Counted from the first letter of the stretch, positions 12,676-27,796 are shown. The stretch is 64,000 bases of DNA from Coniferiporia sulphurascens (GCA_002794785.1 NBBA01000004.1:496001-560000), one strand, 5' to 3'. Notes: generated by a model not told the origin, from the sequence alone. Made by a program: numbers and translations.

Positions 12676-13250
12676 TTAAAGTGGTACCGGAAACGACATC
12701 TGTGATTGAGCAATGAGCCATGAGAAGTCGACTGCAACTTCCTTTGCTCGTCGTTTTCGAAGTGCGGCAAACTCGGCACCGTCTTCGTATTCCCGCTCAA
12801 TGACACTGTGAAAGAAAACGATTGTAAATGGACAGCAATTTTGACTTATGGCGAAGTGTGGCGGCTTACCGGATAGCTTTCGGAGGTTTCGGCTCGATGT
12901 TAATTTGACGAGGCAACTTGCTGCCGGACACAAGACGGAATTCTGGTTATACAGACATTTAGAGCGACAAAAATAACTAATATGTGCAGAATCATACCGA
13001 ATGCTTGCGTCACTTCCTTTCCGTTTTCTACGTCTGTCCCCCGAGGTTTGTTGGGCGATGGTCTTACAGCTGGGGCCGAGTCGTCGGACACAATGGAAGA
13101 CCGGATGTACGTCTCCAAACACTTGGTGAGTTCCTCGCGCCTTTCCGTCCCTAGCACCGGCTCGTCATCTGAAGCGAATATTTGCGAACGCGACACGGGC
13201 TCAATACCGGTCGCAGCATTATGTGGATTGAGGAACTTTCGCATCGACAT
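12676..13250 (-). CDS. hypothetical small basic protein
   Basis: Four exons join with consistent phases: 13250-13111, 13033-12998, 12920-12870 and 12805-12676. They give at least 118 residues from the first in-frame ATG in this exon; a further upstream exon is possible because an acceptor-like CCAACGACAG lies just 5'. The product has an N-terminal polar region, a basic RRKRK segment, the PRQINIEPKPPKAI stretch and a charged helix (EREYEDGAEFAALRKRR) before a short tail. I do not recognise a domain. The coordinated splicing of three very short introns in one frame is the main evidence that it is real. Confidence 0.5.
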
Positions 13251-14428
13251 TTCGCGCTTAGGTGTGACTGTCGTTGGGCTTGACTGGAACAAGGATTATG
13301 TGTTATGGCGTTATCCTGTACGTGTAATTTTTTCCGAAGGCTTTGGAGGGGGTTGATCAAGGGTAGCACTGGTAGATGGTTCACTGGTAGATGGTTCGGT
13401 TGTACTGTATGAGGTCTCTACTAAGGCCCTGAAGTGCTAAACATCAATATTCCCACGCTCCGAAAGCAACCATGGTGAGAGGACTAGCTAGTGCTCAGGA
13501 ACTTCATCCTTGTCTCGACGTCTCGTTACGCTCGTATTTTTTATGCCAATGGTTGTCCCTTCCGCTCGTCCACAATAATGACTCTGACTGGTTCATTCCA
13601 TGGATGTACTGAGCTAAGCCGCAAATTCGACTTTGGAAACCGTCGTGTTTCTTGGCTCGATTCGAGTCTCGGTCCAAGTTGCGAACGCTAACCCTGGATT
13701 TCGCGCATTGTAACCTGCGCATCCGGAGAAACATTGGGGTCTTCAAAAGTAACAAAGCACGCCGGATTCGTAGTCCGAAAGATTTCTATCACGCTGGTTG
13801 CTGCGGGCATTGACGCATGACTAATATTTTGAATAGTGTGCATACAATCTGGCCCAATTTCTGGTGATTTCAGGCTAGTTCACAGTATTAAATCCATTAG
13901 TATGCACAGCTTTCTTGTCAGATAATAGGGATTTATCCAAAACCTCGATGAAAAGAACGAACTTTGGTCTAATATCGATGCCTATCTCATATCCTTCGCT
14001 GCATAAGACCACATTCAGGACGGCACAGATTCGGCATCCTCACTAAACACTTATGTATGCTGTAGTTCTTTCCCCGAGACGATGCACAACTGCACAGGGT
14101 GCTCTTGGGCACGCGCCATCAAATACGGGCGTATATCTCGCTACGGACCGGCCAGTTGTCTATTCCGTGCGGGGACACGGCGCATGCACCCCGGATGGGG
14201 CGGTGTCGATATGGCCTATCATCGTCTCGTCTCCATTAATTGGGCTATTTTTATTCTAGGCTGCCTCTGGAGTGACCACCACGGGAACAAGGACTAGGAC
14301 CGATCTAGGACACCAACAACAATTACTCTCCGTTCCTCTAAAAGTCGTCATGACACACCATTTCAGATTCTACACGGGGCCGTAAACCCCAAGAAACAAT
14401 ACGCGAAAGTACGCATTCGATGCCTCCC
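13251..14428. other. intergenic region
   Basis: Nothing recognisable: no ORF with a known motif and no splice-consistent model. It may hold the 5' end of the small basic protein gene on its left side. Confidence 0.4.
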
Positions 14429-14932
14429 TCAGAGCCTGCTATCCCCCTCGCTCACAGTTTTAAGACCATTATACGCAGCATCCAAATACTTGGACTTGTC
14501 AATGAACACGTACCAGAATTAAGTGCACAGGAGACTTACGTCAAGCATATCCTGATTTCCCATCGAGATGTTCATCGCCATTCCCGGAACCTTCGCAGCA
14601 AGAAACCGTACTCCGTGCAGCACAAACTCTTCACGCTCGTTCAAAATTTGCGCGAGGACGAGGACACTCATGTCTGCTGCAGTTCTCTCGTCAATCACAA
14701 CGACCGGCTTTGCAAGGTATTCTGGGAAGCGAGTCTGGCGGTGGCGAGAGAATATTTCAGCTGGGGGCTGGCCGATCGCCCACTCCGCGTCTGGGACACG
14801 GTGGATGAACCCTGGTTGAGGCGGGAACTCGGGAAAATCCTGTGCGGTGTCGAAGACCTGCTGTAGTTCTGCAAGCAAGGTATCCGTGACTGTGGCACTG
14901 GAGATGTACATCCCTACGTTGCGCCTGGGCAT
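14429..14932 (-). CDS. hypothetical protein, DUF6924-like
   Basis: Exons 14932-14540 and 14494-14429 join in phase 0 across a GTAAGT intron and give about 152 residues from the ATG at 14932. The core VVVIDERTAADMSVLVL resembles, from memory, the conserved strand-DERT segment of the DUF6924 family, whose function is unknown. The true start may be further 5': an acceptor-like CCTCTCACAG lies at about 14963-14972. A preceding minus-strand exon with a coding-looking helix (YEEASADLENLLPDQ) sits at about 15000-15120. No signal peptide or membrane segment is visible. Confidence 0.5.
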
Positions 14933-16467
14933 GATTATCAGATGCCTGGGCAGTTTAACGTCTGTGAGAGGAAACAAGGGGGTACTCAGCACCTTGTCCC
15001 AACCGTGTATATATGTATGAGACTTCTAGCACTGCATTTGGCTCGAACAGAAGCTATTTGATCCGGCAACAGGTTCTCTAGGTCAGCGCTGGCTTCTTCG
15101 TACACACGTTGGATTCCTTGCTGATTGTATGTCTTGCAGAAATTACAACCACGAAGTCCGGCGTCAAGGAAACTTCTCCTTAAAGATCTTACCTGTTCCA
15201 AGATGCCGAGTACGCAGCAAGCATGTCTGTGTATCTGTGTCCGCCATGTGTTCGGCGTGCCGGGATGTCGTAAGATGAAAGGCGCAACGAATAGTGATTC
15301 TTGCAGTAGGAATTTATATTCTTTCTTTTTGTTCCAAGGCAACGACCTCTTCGTACAGAGCCCAATTATCAGGGTGTCTCTGTACATCCATTTCTGTCGT
15401 TTCGCATCTGCTCTACCATTTGGTGCGCATATCCTTTGCACCGCTGAGTCCCACTACAGAGTGTTTCACCCCGCGATCTTTCACCACACCGCGTGTTTCG
15501 GGCTACCCCGGACTCGCTACGTTTAGTGCACGCACGAAACCATGACAGACTGCCGTTGAACGCGCAAGCATATTGCCGTGATCGGAGGCGTCGCATCTAC
15601 AACTTATTTGAAGGACAGATCCACTAGACTTCTGTCCATCACTCGGGAGACGCCGAAGTACGTTAAAATGCGCTTTTTTGAGTCTACGAACAATTTCTTT
15701 TGCAGATATGAGCTAGCGTAGGCTGCTCGACTCCGCCATTTGTATAATCATAAGATGAAGATATACACATCTGCCTATCTATCCCCTTGACTCATAAGTA
15801 GCGGAGTGGATCATGGGTTGTATATTTTGCGTTTGTTCTGGAGTATCATAATTGTATTTATATCAGGCGGTAATTAATAATTCCAATGAGTAGTGCGCCT
15901 GGGTGCCCCTCTTGTAGTACAGGCAGGATAATAGTCTGGGAAGCGATTGTGAACTCCCATTCTCCACTAGATGATACGCTCGAGGTCTCTTTACAGTCAA
16001 TATTAGCTGGATACTGTGTCAGGTATTCGGTGAAGGTTCCAAATGTGGCTGATCAATATTTTCCAATGGGGGGATTGCGAGGCATTCAATCTAGATACGG
16101 ACCGAGAAGTACCTTTCCCACTGCGTGGTTTAGAGTGGGTGTCGCCGTGATTAGCATCCGAGTCCCGATCCTCATATCGAGCCAGACTGTCGATAGATAC
16201 TTGTTAATCCATTAATTTGTTCTCACCGTTCGGTAGTCATGTCTCGAATTGCGTGTGACCGAAGAATCAATGAACTAGTAAAGATTCTTCTGAAACCTGG
16301 TGCTTGATAACGTTACCTAATTAGCCAAACACGGCCACATGAGGAAATTTCGAGCGCTGAGATCTCAGGCTCGCAGCTCAGCGTCTGTCAGCTCCCTATT
16401 CGCAGCTACTCACTGTCGACATCGAACCAAAGCGTTGAATCAACCCGTCTAAAATACAGCTGCAATC
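14933..16467. other. intergenic region with a possible upstream exon
   Basis: Apart from the possible 5' exon of the DUF6924-like gene near 15000-15120 (minus strand), I see nothing that can be supported. The 109-codon plus-strand ORF at 15886-16215 has no recognisable motif. Confidence 0.4.
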
Positions 16468-18479
16468 ATGGGTCTGTCACTGGGCTCTTATCTCAAATAA
16501 AGTGGCCGCACTAAACATTTCTGCAGCCCCGAAAAAAGGACAGAAGATGTCGTTAAATGCCTTCCTGGAGGACAGCTGTGAATATTGCCGCATATTGCAC
16601 TTCGGAGCACCCAGCTGAGGATACCATTTTTACAGCTCTCGGATCGTGGGCAGACGAGATGGACGCTCTCCCTTCGGCTCGTGAGTCGCGGCAACATTCG
16701 CAGTGGCAACTTGACTTGAGTACTCATGCATTTATTCAGCGGCCCCAAAGGTCGACGATGGAATGGGGGATAAGGGTTATGGTGGTCGGCGGGGCGACGA
16801 CTTTCTTTCGTCACGTCGTAAGCACCGTCTTTACGATTCAAAGTCAATACCTACTCAATCTATGCGATTATCTTACAGCTGATCGTGCCGCTTACGCGCC
16901 TCGCGAAGACGTTCCGCTGCCAACCCACCCTCCATTTACCGCTTTCATTGGGAATTTAGCTTTCGACCTTACAGAGACAGAGCTGGGTGCGTTCTTCGGT
17001 TCCCCCGATGAGGTATGCATTATTCTTGAGTGGTATATATAGTCTCCTTCGGGTTCTTAGCGCTAATTGTGGTCTCAGATCATAAGCGCAAAGATTATAC
17101 GCGATCGCGATGAAAAGCCGAAGGGGTTTGGATATGTTGAATTTAGTACTGTAGAGGGTCTGAAGGACGCCCTCGCAAAAAATGGGGCGGTGAGCGGCCA
17201 CTTCTCTCACTTCGTCCCCTCTTATTGATCATCTGACCTGTAGTCGTTCTCGAGCCGCGCAATTCGAGTAAACATCGCCGAACCACGTAAGCTGACGTTA
17301 CAATCATTATCCTTATATGATATGCTAATATCATTCTGCTCAGAAAAAGAACGCTCGGGAGGCTTCGGATCTGCTGACGATGATAAGTTCTCCGGGAACT
17401 GGCGGCGCGACGGCCCTCTTCCCGACCTAAACCCTCCTCAAGGAGGCAGCAGGCGCCGTTATGAGGGCATATCGGCCGAGCCTAATCGCGAATCTGTCGC
17501 AGAGGGGAAGAGTGACTGGCGCTCCAGCCGTGCTCCTCCGCGCTCTCCTCCCGAAGCTGAGGCACCACGGCGGCGCGGTGCGGGGTTTGCGGCGCTGTCC
17601 CACGAGGGTGATGTAAGCCCAGCGGACGCTGAGGAGAAGTGGTCGATCGGGAGCAAATTCAAACCCAGTTCTGGCCCTGCTCCCGGTTCCGACAGCCAGC
17701 CCGGAAGCCGCTTTGGTTCCATGAGGGGGAAAGGCGATATGGGTCCACCCTCAGCTACCCCAGATGAAGGCGCCTGGAGGAGGCCTGGACAGAACAGCAC
17801 CTCACGTTAGTCACAAGCGTTTGATGTGGTCAGGAAATTTTTCTTATCGTCATAATAGCGACTAGCTCTGTTCCTCCGACCCCTCAGTTGGCACGTCGGA
17901 AGCTTGAGCTTCTACCGCGCTCGACGTCCGCATCGTCCCAACCTACCCCACTCTCATCGCCGAAGTCTGCCGGATTTACCGCAGTGAAGTCTAACCCCTT
18001 TGGCGCAGCCAAGTAAGCTATATCTGGCACGATCCGCGCATGTTATCTCAATCTTGTTTTATTTGTGCAGACCTGTTGATGTCTCTGCTCGTGAGGCCAT
18101 TGTTGCAGAGAAGATCGAGAAAGAGAGGGGTGAGGTCAAAGAACGCGTCGCGCACCACTCCATGTCGCGCCAAGGCTCTCGTCAGGCGCGGGAGAGACCT
18201 AAACCTGAGCATAGTTCGGCTGACGGTGAAAGTGGTACACGCTCACCGGCGGCTTCCGTCGGAGCGGCTGAGGAGTCGACGCACGGATCTCCACGTAGTC
18301 CGCCAGCGTCGGTCGCTGCTACGGTACGGCCTGCCTTCAGCTTTGCCAATGCTGCAGCGAGGAAGAGGGACGCCGCGTCAGAGGCTGCGCAGACTCAGGC
18401 AGGAACGGAGAAACCCTCCGAGGCTACGGACGCCAACGCTGATGCCGTAGCGGAGAAGCTTGGCGAAGTAACCGTCTAA
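16468..18479 (+). CDS. translation initiation factor eIF4B
   Basis: RNA-binding cofactor that stimulates the eIF4A helicase during mRNA scanning. Ten exons were reconstructed: 16468-16471, 16527-16577, 16636-16680, 16740-16817, 16879-17012, 17079-17189, 17244-17286, 17344-17805, 17859-18012 and 18071-18479, giving 496 residues. The first coding exon is only ATGG; splicing restores the family start MAPKKGQKM and then LGSWADEM, both typical of eIF4B. One RRM follows (RNP2 FIGNLAF, RNP1 KGFGYVEF). The rest is a disordered region rich in Arg, Gly, Ser and Pro, with an NPFGAAKPVD box and an Ala/Glu-rich tail. All phases agree. Confidence 0.92.
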
Positions 18480-18968
18480 AGCTAAGTACTATAAGTTCGC
18501 AGTCTATTGTGTCATTTTGCTTGATTGCTTTTCTCGCTCCGTTTCCTTGAATGTGATTTATTCTGTGTCGTATGTATTTCTACATCTGGCGCACCCTTCG
18601 CATCTCTTGTTTGCACAGAAGGGTTGTATTTTATTGCACCCTCTGTGTCAGCAGGTAGCGTAATTTCTCCCCCTTTCTGTCCTGCCTCTGCCTTTCGCTC
18701 GTTCGCGACGTGTATAGTGTGGATATATGCTTTCGGTTTCTACCTCCTACCCTGGTTCAATCTCTGCCTCTTTGTTCTCGCGCAAAGACGCTGTCATCGC
18801 TAGCACTGCTTTCTGTTCTGCACGGTTTAAAGGCTTCTTTAATATCACATAGACTCAGCCTGTTTAGTACGGCTTGTGGTTGATGAAAAATGACAGCGGT
18901 GCACATTTACTAAAATCGGTAGGGTAATGATCGAGAAAAAAATATGAAGCAGGAGATACAGTAATATA
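18480..18968. other. shared 3' region of eIF4B and cyclophilin genes
   Basis: Convergent intergenic region between two stop codons, T-rich on the plus strand, presumably both 3' UTRs and polyadenylation signals. No ORF of interest. Confidence 0.5.
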
Positions 18969-20279
18969 TTACCGTTTATTCCGCAGTGCGAGCTCCGGGT
19001 CTATGTATCTCATTCGTCCACGCCCTATCCGAATCTCGTCAGTATTTCTAAACTACATGAATACGCATCAGCACACACCTTTGTATCGCACGACATCACC
19101 CTCCTCAGCTTCCTTGGTACGGCGACGGGCCTCCTCCTCCGCATAGCGCCGTTTCATTTCCTCTAGGTCGCGCTTCCGCGCAGCCTCGATACGCTCAAGC
19201 TCCTCACGCTCCAGACGGGCGTCGTACTCTTCCTCGGTCTCCTCGCGCGGTTGCTTTGCAGCGCGGTCTTTGTCTCCGTCGGCGGAGCGCGGACGAGTTG
19301 CGGAGGCGGAACGGGAACGCTCTTTCCGTTTCTTGGATTTCTTTTTATCTTTTTTATCTTTGCGTTCTGATTTCGAGAGCTTTTTGCGCCGCTTGTGAGA
19401 GTTTTCTTCCGAGGCGTCGCTCGCTACTGAGGCAGGTGTACGCGATCGAGAACGGGAGGGAGAACGAGAGGGTGAGCGTTTTTTGGAGTGTTTCCTCCCT
19501 CGGTCCCGGTCGCTGTCTTCGTCGCTCTCGGAAACGGGGGTGCTCGCCCTGCGCTGCGGCTCTTTCGGAGGTGGACGGCGGAGCTCGAGCTCGCCACAAT
19601 TAGCAATGACGACAGGGACAGTCGGACGGTCGCGCGCGTCGGTAGGAAGACCTCCGATCTTGCACACGACGTCGTCAAAGCCGCGCAAGACGTGCCCGAA
19701 GACGACGTGCTTGCCCGTGAGGTGCGGGCACGCGCGCAGGGTTATGAAAAACTGCGAGTTGTTGGTGTTCGGGCCCTTGTTCGCCATGACGAGGAGACTG
19801 TGAATTTGCACGCGTTAGAGAGTGATGGGAAGTGTTAGCTGATTGAGATGGTGTGCACCCTGGCTCGTCTACCGGCCGCGAGAGGTCTTCGTCGGCGAAA
19901 GGCGCGCCGTAAATTGACTCTCCGCCAGTGCCGTTGCGTTTTGTGAAATCACCGCCCTGGATCATAAAATCGCGGATGGAACGGTGGACCGTGCTGTTCT
20001 TGTAGAAGAGCGGCTGCTGGGAGATGGGCGAGACGCCCTTCTCGCCCGTACATAGTGCCCTGAAGCTAGAAGAGGAGATGAGATGGGTGATTGAAATATG
20101 TAAGTGATATGAACACACTTCTCGGATGTCTTCGGGGCAGATACGTTGAACAGCTCGAAAACGACCCTAGAAAACCGGGGAAAAAGTTGGCGACGAGCAG
20201 CAGGAGAGACGGGGAATACTTACCTGCCCAAGGGGGTGCCGTCGACAGCAAAGTCGAGAAAAACGCGGGGGGCGACCAT
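18969..20279 (-). CDS. cyclophilin-type peptidyl-prolyl isomerase with RS-like tail
   Basis: Five exons, 20279-20224, 20166-20119, 20065-19859, 19797-19079 and 19024-18969, give 361 residues. The N-terminal half is a complete cyclophilin domain: [10 protein letters not shown], the catalytic Arg in [26 protein letters not shown] and GKHVVFG. The residue equivalent to the cyclosporin-contacting Trp is His ([10 protein letters not shown]), as in many large cyclophilins. The C-terminal half is highly charged with [14 protein letters not shown] repeats and Lys/Arg-rich coiled segments, ending in [12 protein letters not shown], as in nuclear PPIG-type splicing cyclophilins. A nuclear role in splicing or transcription complexes is inferred. 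Confidence 0.92.
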
Positions 20280-20617
20280 GGGTGTGCTGTGCAGAGACGC
20301 GTGCGCGCTTGAGCGTGTGCAGGGATGGACCTAAAGAGGCAGGGCTCGGCCAGACGCAGCTCTGATCGCGACTGTTCTCTCGAAAGTCCATCGTATTCTA
20401 TACAACGAGCAAGCTTAATCGGGGTCTGTTTGCTTGTTCGTTGCCTGTGCTTTCATTTTCGCTGTTCCTGTTCTCTTTGGTCCGAGCTGGCTTTCGGTTC
20501 GGCGACGCCGTCGGCTCGGAGCAACTCGAGACGCAGGGGGCCCGTTTCCCCGCCCCGCTTTGGTATGCATCCTCTTTCTTCTACGCCCATCATCTGACGC
20601 CAGTCCGCCCGCCGCGC
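20280..20617. promoter_or_regulatory. divergent promoter between cyclophilin and Rap-like GTPase genes
   Basis: 338 bp separate the two start codons, which point away from each other, so both promoters must lie here or overlap. No clear TATA box is visible. This is an inference from gene layout. Confidence 0.45.
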
Positions 20618-21580
20618 ATGCGTGAATTCAATGCAGTCGTCCTCGGAGGTGCGTGTTTCCGTCATCCCCCCTTGGTGCACAGCGTGCCGCGCCCACACTA
20701 AACCCGGTTCTGCTCGCTAGCGGGAGGCGTCGGCAAATCTGCCCTCACTTGTCGCTTCGTCAACGATGTCTTTCTCGACGCGTATGACCCAACCATAGAA
20801 GGTCTGTCTCTTTTCTCATCGTGCTAGTCGTCGCGCCCGCTTCCGACACTTACTCGCTCCCCTCGGTTGCAGAGCAGTTTAGTCGCGACGTCGTCGTAGA
20901 TGGCGAATTGTCCAAGGCGTGTCGTGATTATTACCTACCATTTCGGGCGCTTGGGCTCACTCTTTCGCATTCCCTCATGCACAGCTCGAGGTGCTGGACA
21001 CTGCCGGTGCAGAGCAATTCACCGCCCTCAGCGAAGTGTATATCAAAGTCAGTCCGTCTTGTCCCCGCCTTCTGTGGTGAAGAATGATGTTTACTGATGT
21101 TTATTGACTTTCCTATCAGTCCGGGATGGGTTTCGTTCTGGTCTTCAGGTGAGTTACCGGTGCCGTTTTGGGCGTCTGTATTTTGACCGTGGTCCCAGCT
21201 TGACGCAGATAGCAACCCTTCGGGAGGTCGATATCCTCAGGCAACAAATCAATCGCATTAAAGGCGGCAACGCGGCAAGTGATGTTCTTATCTGCTGGTC
21301 CCCCCTAATTCTCACGGCCCGCCCGTCCGCTGTTTTCCAGAAAGTGCCAATTGTCGTCGTGGGCACTAAATCGGACCTGACCGCGGAGCGTGAGGTAGGA
21401 CGAGAGGCCATCCAGAAGTTCGCAGACCATTGGGGGCTTCCGTTTTACGAGACGTCCGCGAAGAAGAACCTGCATGTGAACGACGCGTTTGAGGACCTTG
21501 TCCGCCAGATGCGTGAGCGCTACCCGGCCCCACCAAAGCGGAAGGGACGCTTCGGAAGTGGGAAATGTATAATTATGTGA
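20618..21580 (+). CDS. Ras-superfamily small GTPase, Rap/Rsr1-like
   Basis: Seven exons (20618-20648, 20721-20801, 20873-20916, 20985-21047, 21120-21148, 21199-21283, 21341-21580) give 190 residues. Motifs: P-loop GAGGVGKSA, effector segment YDPTIEEQF, switch [14 protein letters not shown] in place of NKxD, and ETSAK. It ends in a CaaX box (CIIM) after basic residues, so membrane attachment by prenylation is expected. [11 protein letters not shown] resembles Rap1 and yeast Rsr1/Bud1, which direct cell polarity through Cdc42. The position of Ras Gln61 is Ala. Intron 3 must start with GC to keep the frame and the exact family length. Exon 6 uses a GTTCTT donor. Confidence 0.88.
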
Positions 21581-22327
21581 TATGCTATCCAGATTCAGAT
21601 TTTCTTGTTTGGTCGTCTTTCCTTCCTATAGCGTCTTCCTCGCGATCTCCCGCAACTTGAATAGACGCACGGGTATGTGTTTTTGAGTGGATATTTGAGT
21701 TCCATTGATCACCCATTAATATAGACCTTCTTAGGGCTCCTTTCCATTTCACTCCATCGGCACTGTGACACAGTACACTTTCAAACCTTCCCTTTTTACC
21801 CTCTTTTAGCTTTGCACACCGTACCACACGCTTCTGCTTCCCATCGGGACTGCTCGCTCACGGATTACTCGCTCGCTATTACTACTACTGTGTTTACCGA
21901 TTTGCTTTCTTGTCTCGCTTGTCTCCCCGGTCCATGGCTAATAAACCATGTACACGACACTCCTTAACTACGTCCGTCCTAAAAACTGTACTATTGCCTC
22001 GCGGTAGCATATTATTCAAATAGTTATCTGCTACAGTTCATCAATATTGAAGCGTTTCCGCCTGATTTGTGCTTAGTATTTGCTCATGTTTGCTTACATG
22101 CAACGACCGGCCCTAAAGCATTTTCTCTGCTTTTTCGTCTTCAAGCGCTTTTCTCCTTCATCATTGCCCATCGCTTGCGTTCGTCCGCGGCACCTTAGAC
22201 CTCTAGATTTCGATTTCCCGTCTCTCTTTAGTCCTTTCTGCAAGTTCTACATAGACTTATAGAATGGTTCGGTTTCGTTTTTCCTCTTGCACTTGTGTTT
22301 AACTGATATTTTTCCATGTCTGCTTAG
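21581..22327. other. region between GTPase and DBP2, holding the unplaced first exon(s) of DBP2
   Basis: Long pyrimidine-rich region. The DBP2 start codon must be in here because the first placed DBP2 exon opens right after an acceptor in phase 0. A plausible intron runs from a GTTTCG donor at about 22272 to TGCTTAG at 22327, but its upstream exon is not certain. Confidence 0.4.
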
Positions 22328-25088
<2,761 letters not shown>

Positions 25089-26066
25089 GGCAGTTAGTGC
25101 GTAGATGTGCGCAGCCCGGGCGCTGTCCCTGTCCCACGGGCTTCATCTCGAGGTTTCTCCGGGTGTATGGTTTGGAGATTATTTAATATTTTTTTGTGAT
25201 GCACGGACTGCGATTCGTCCGTGTGTATATGTTTTGAGTGCGTGTGGATCTGGCAGTAGTAGATTAAGTGTACAGGACGGCTGAGCTCCCACTGGCCGGT
25301 AATACGAGTAGTACGTGTTTTGTGAGAACGGCTCGGGGTCGCGTCTGATCGAGTTTGAGCTCTCTCGGTTAGCGGGCCCCGGCCATAATGCTACAAATAT
25401 CGCTGGCGTCTGAGCCCGAGGCCTCTTGAACAACATAAGTATCCCACGAGAACGGGCTCTTGTACAGACTAGCCACTACTGGCAGACAGGAACGCTCACG
25501 CTCACTGCCTGCAGTCCGACGGTTCGCCTATAGCATCCGTTATAACGCTTTTGTTAACCTGCCCCCTTCGTTCTTGTTCCCAGCCCTCTTGTATTCTTCC
25601 CTTCTGCCCCTCGACGACCGTCTGCAGGCGACCCGACCTCTGGAGAGAGCAACGAGCAACGCGCCGCAACACAGGTGAGTGGCACTGCCGACCCCGTGCA
25701 GTCTTCCGAGAGTGCGCCCCTTTCCTCCATGTGCGTTAGCTCACGTTGGGTAGCCCCCTTTGTTTGCTTTTTTGCAGAGTCTAGTCTCGCTCTTGTTTCT
25801 ACCTCGGGGCGTCCGTGCGGTGTTTGAGCTCTGTGCTCTGGGTGCTGTGTTTATCGCCACGTCGAAGTTCGAACTCGAAGGCCCTTTGGTTCGTGGCGCG
25901 CTGCTACTTAGCTTTCCTGTCCGCCGCAGATTAGTCGGCCTAGCTAGCACGGCCCTTGTATATTCCCTGCCTCTTCTGCCGCCTTGTGTATCCCGGAGTC
26001 AAGCCGTCCGCTGTCTCCCTTGTATTCCCAGCTACGACCAACAGCCTGCGCGCCCGCTTTTCTACG
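25089..26066. other. 3' end of DBP2 and 5' leader of the CRIB gene
   Basis: A good intron fits at 25675-25777 (CACAG/GTGAGT to TTTTTTGCAG), upstream of the CRIB-protein start, and is probably in its 5' UTR. No other gene is seen. Confidence 0.5.
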
Positions 26067-27796
26067 ATGCTCGCGCTCCTGTGCACTGCACCGCAGCTGT
26101 CCGCTGATGACGCGCTCCCCGACACCCCTTCCGTGTCATCCACTGCCTCCTCGTCAGACTCGTGCCACCTTGACGTGGGCTCGGGAACGGGCTCGGGCTC
26201 GGGCACAGATTTACCCACGTCCTCACCTTCGCCCTCTCCCCGCAAAGTGCGCCGCCCGCGCATGGCCACGCTCGCGAGCGTGTCCGCGACGTTCAGCAAC
26301 GTCAAGGGCTCGCTGCTCCGGCGCGACTCGCTCGGACGCCCGAGGATCGCGTCGGAATCCGTCCCTTCGGGTAAAGCTGCGAAACAGGCTAAACATCCGC
26401 GTGTGCAGATTGGCACCCCAAGCGCGTTCAAGCATCATTTCCATCTGGGTAGTGACAGCGTGCGTACACTCATTCCCCCCACTTATCAACATACGTGTAC
26501 ATAACGACCATCCCGCTTCTTTGCTCCGTGATCGTGACGTGGCGTGTATGCTGACTTCTTTTTCTATTTTTTTTTCTTTGCCTTTTTTTTGTTACTGTGC
26601 ATATAGCGAACGGCCTCCGGGGAGTGGGATGAGGAACGCTGGCGACAGGTCATTGAAATGCGCATGACCGAAATCGAAGGCGAGGTACGGTCCTCATGTT
26701 TGTTTTTTTCTTTCCGTGCCTTCGCTTATGCTCCTTGTTTTCATGTGCACAGAACATACCCGTTATCGAGGTCACAACTTCCTCCACTCCGAACACACCC
26801 GTGCGTCCACAGCCGCTTCCGCGCCGAAGTACCAGCTCTGGCCGGCTCGCGATAGACGCGACTATGGCCGCTCTCCTCGCGAACGCGGGCAAAAACTCTG
26901 ACGAAATCGGAAAGGAGAAACGCAAAATGGACGAGGCACGAAATGAAGTGCCTGATGGTGTGGTGGACCCCGCGAAGGCTGCGAAGACTGCGAAACGCGC
27001 TAGTCTCGTGAAGCGCAAGCCCGTGCCGCCGCTGTATCCCGAGCCGCTACCGGCTCTCCAGGCACTAATGCCACCGAGAGCTGGTTCGTCGGCTGCTGGC
27101 GACAGCGTAGATTGTGCGGTCCCGCTGCCAGCTTCTTCGTCAGCGACGGCTGCCCCGGCTGTTTCCACGACGCCTGCGTCTGCGCCCGCACCTGTGCTCG
27201 CGCCGCTGCACATCTCGGTCCCACGCTCGATGAGTCCCCCCGTGGTACCCCCTCGGCGGCATACGCCCGTCAATGCGCTTACGCGTGTGGCAGCGTCGTC
27301 GTCGTCATCCTCGGCTACCCTCACTATTGATGCTTCGCTTGTGTCCTCGACCGATCTTGATCCTGGCCCCGACCCTGCGTCTGCGCTGGCACCGCCCCCC
27401 GCATGCGTGCCTGAGGTGAAGGGTGCGGCTGAGGAAGCGGATGCATCGCCCCGCCCGTCCATCTCGTCGCTGATGACAACCGAGTCGTCTGCGTCTGCGG
27501 CGAGCGCGGCTAGTGAGACTAGTGCGGAGTCTGCAGCGCCGCGCACGCCTACGGAGGATCGGGAGGGTGCGTTTGGGCCGAGTGAAGAGGAAAGGAAGGC
27601 AGGGCGGACGCGACGAACGGACGCGGAGAAAGATGCGGAGACGGAGTCAGTGTACGAGACTGCTGATGACGGCGATGGGGAGGGGCAGACGAGGGTGGGG
27701 TTAAGGCGGTTGAGGTCGAGGCGCGCGAGAGTGGATTTCCGCGCTGTGGAGGTCGGGGCTAGGACGGAGGCGCGCCGCGATGAGCGGGTGTCGTAG
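26067..27796 (+). CDS. CRIB-motif protein, probable Cdc42/Rac effector
   Basis: Three exons, 26067-26459, 26607-26684 and 26753-27796, all phase 0, give 504 residues. Residues about 115-131 read VQIGTPSAFKHHFHLG, a good match to the CRIB (p21-binding) consensus I-S/G-x-P-x-x-F-x-H-x-x-H-x-G. There is no kinase domain, so this is not a PAK; Gic-like scaffolds are the closest idea. The rest is Ser/Pro/Ala-rich and probably disordered, with a GEWDEERWRQVIEMR segment shortly after the CRIB motif and an acidic/basic C-terminal end. Binding of GTP-loaded Cdc42 or Rac is inferred from the motif. The Rap-like GTPase gene is 5 kb upstream. Confidence 0.75.

Noticed and set aside
15886..16215. 109-codon plus-strand ORF
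   Set aside because: No motif, no splice-consistent extension, codon content not distinctive.
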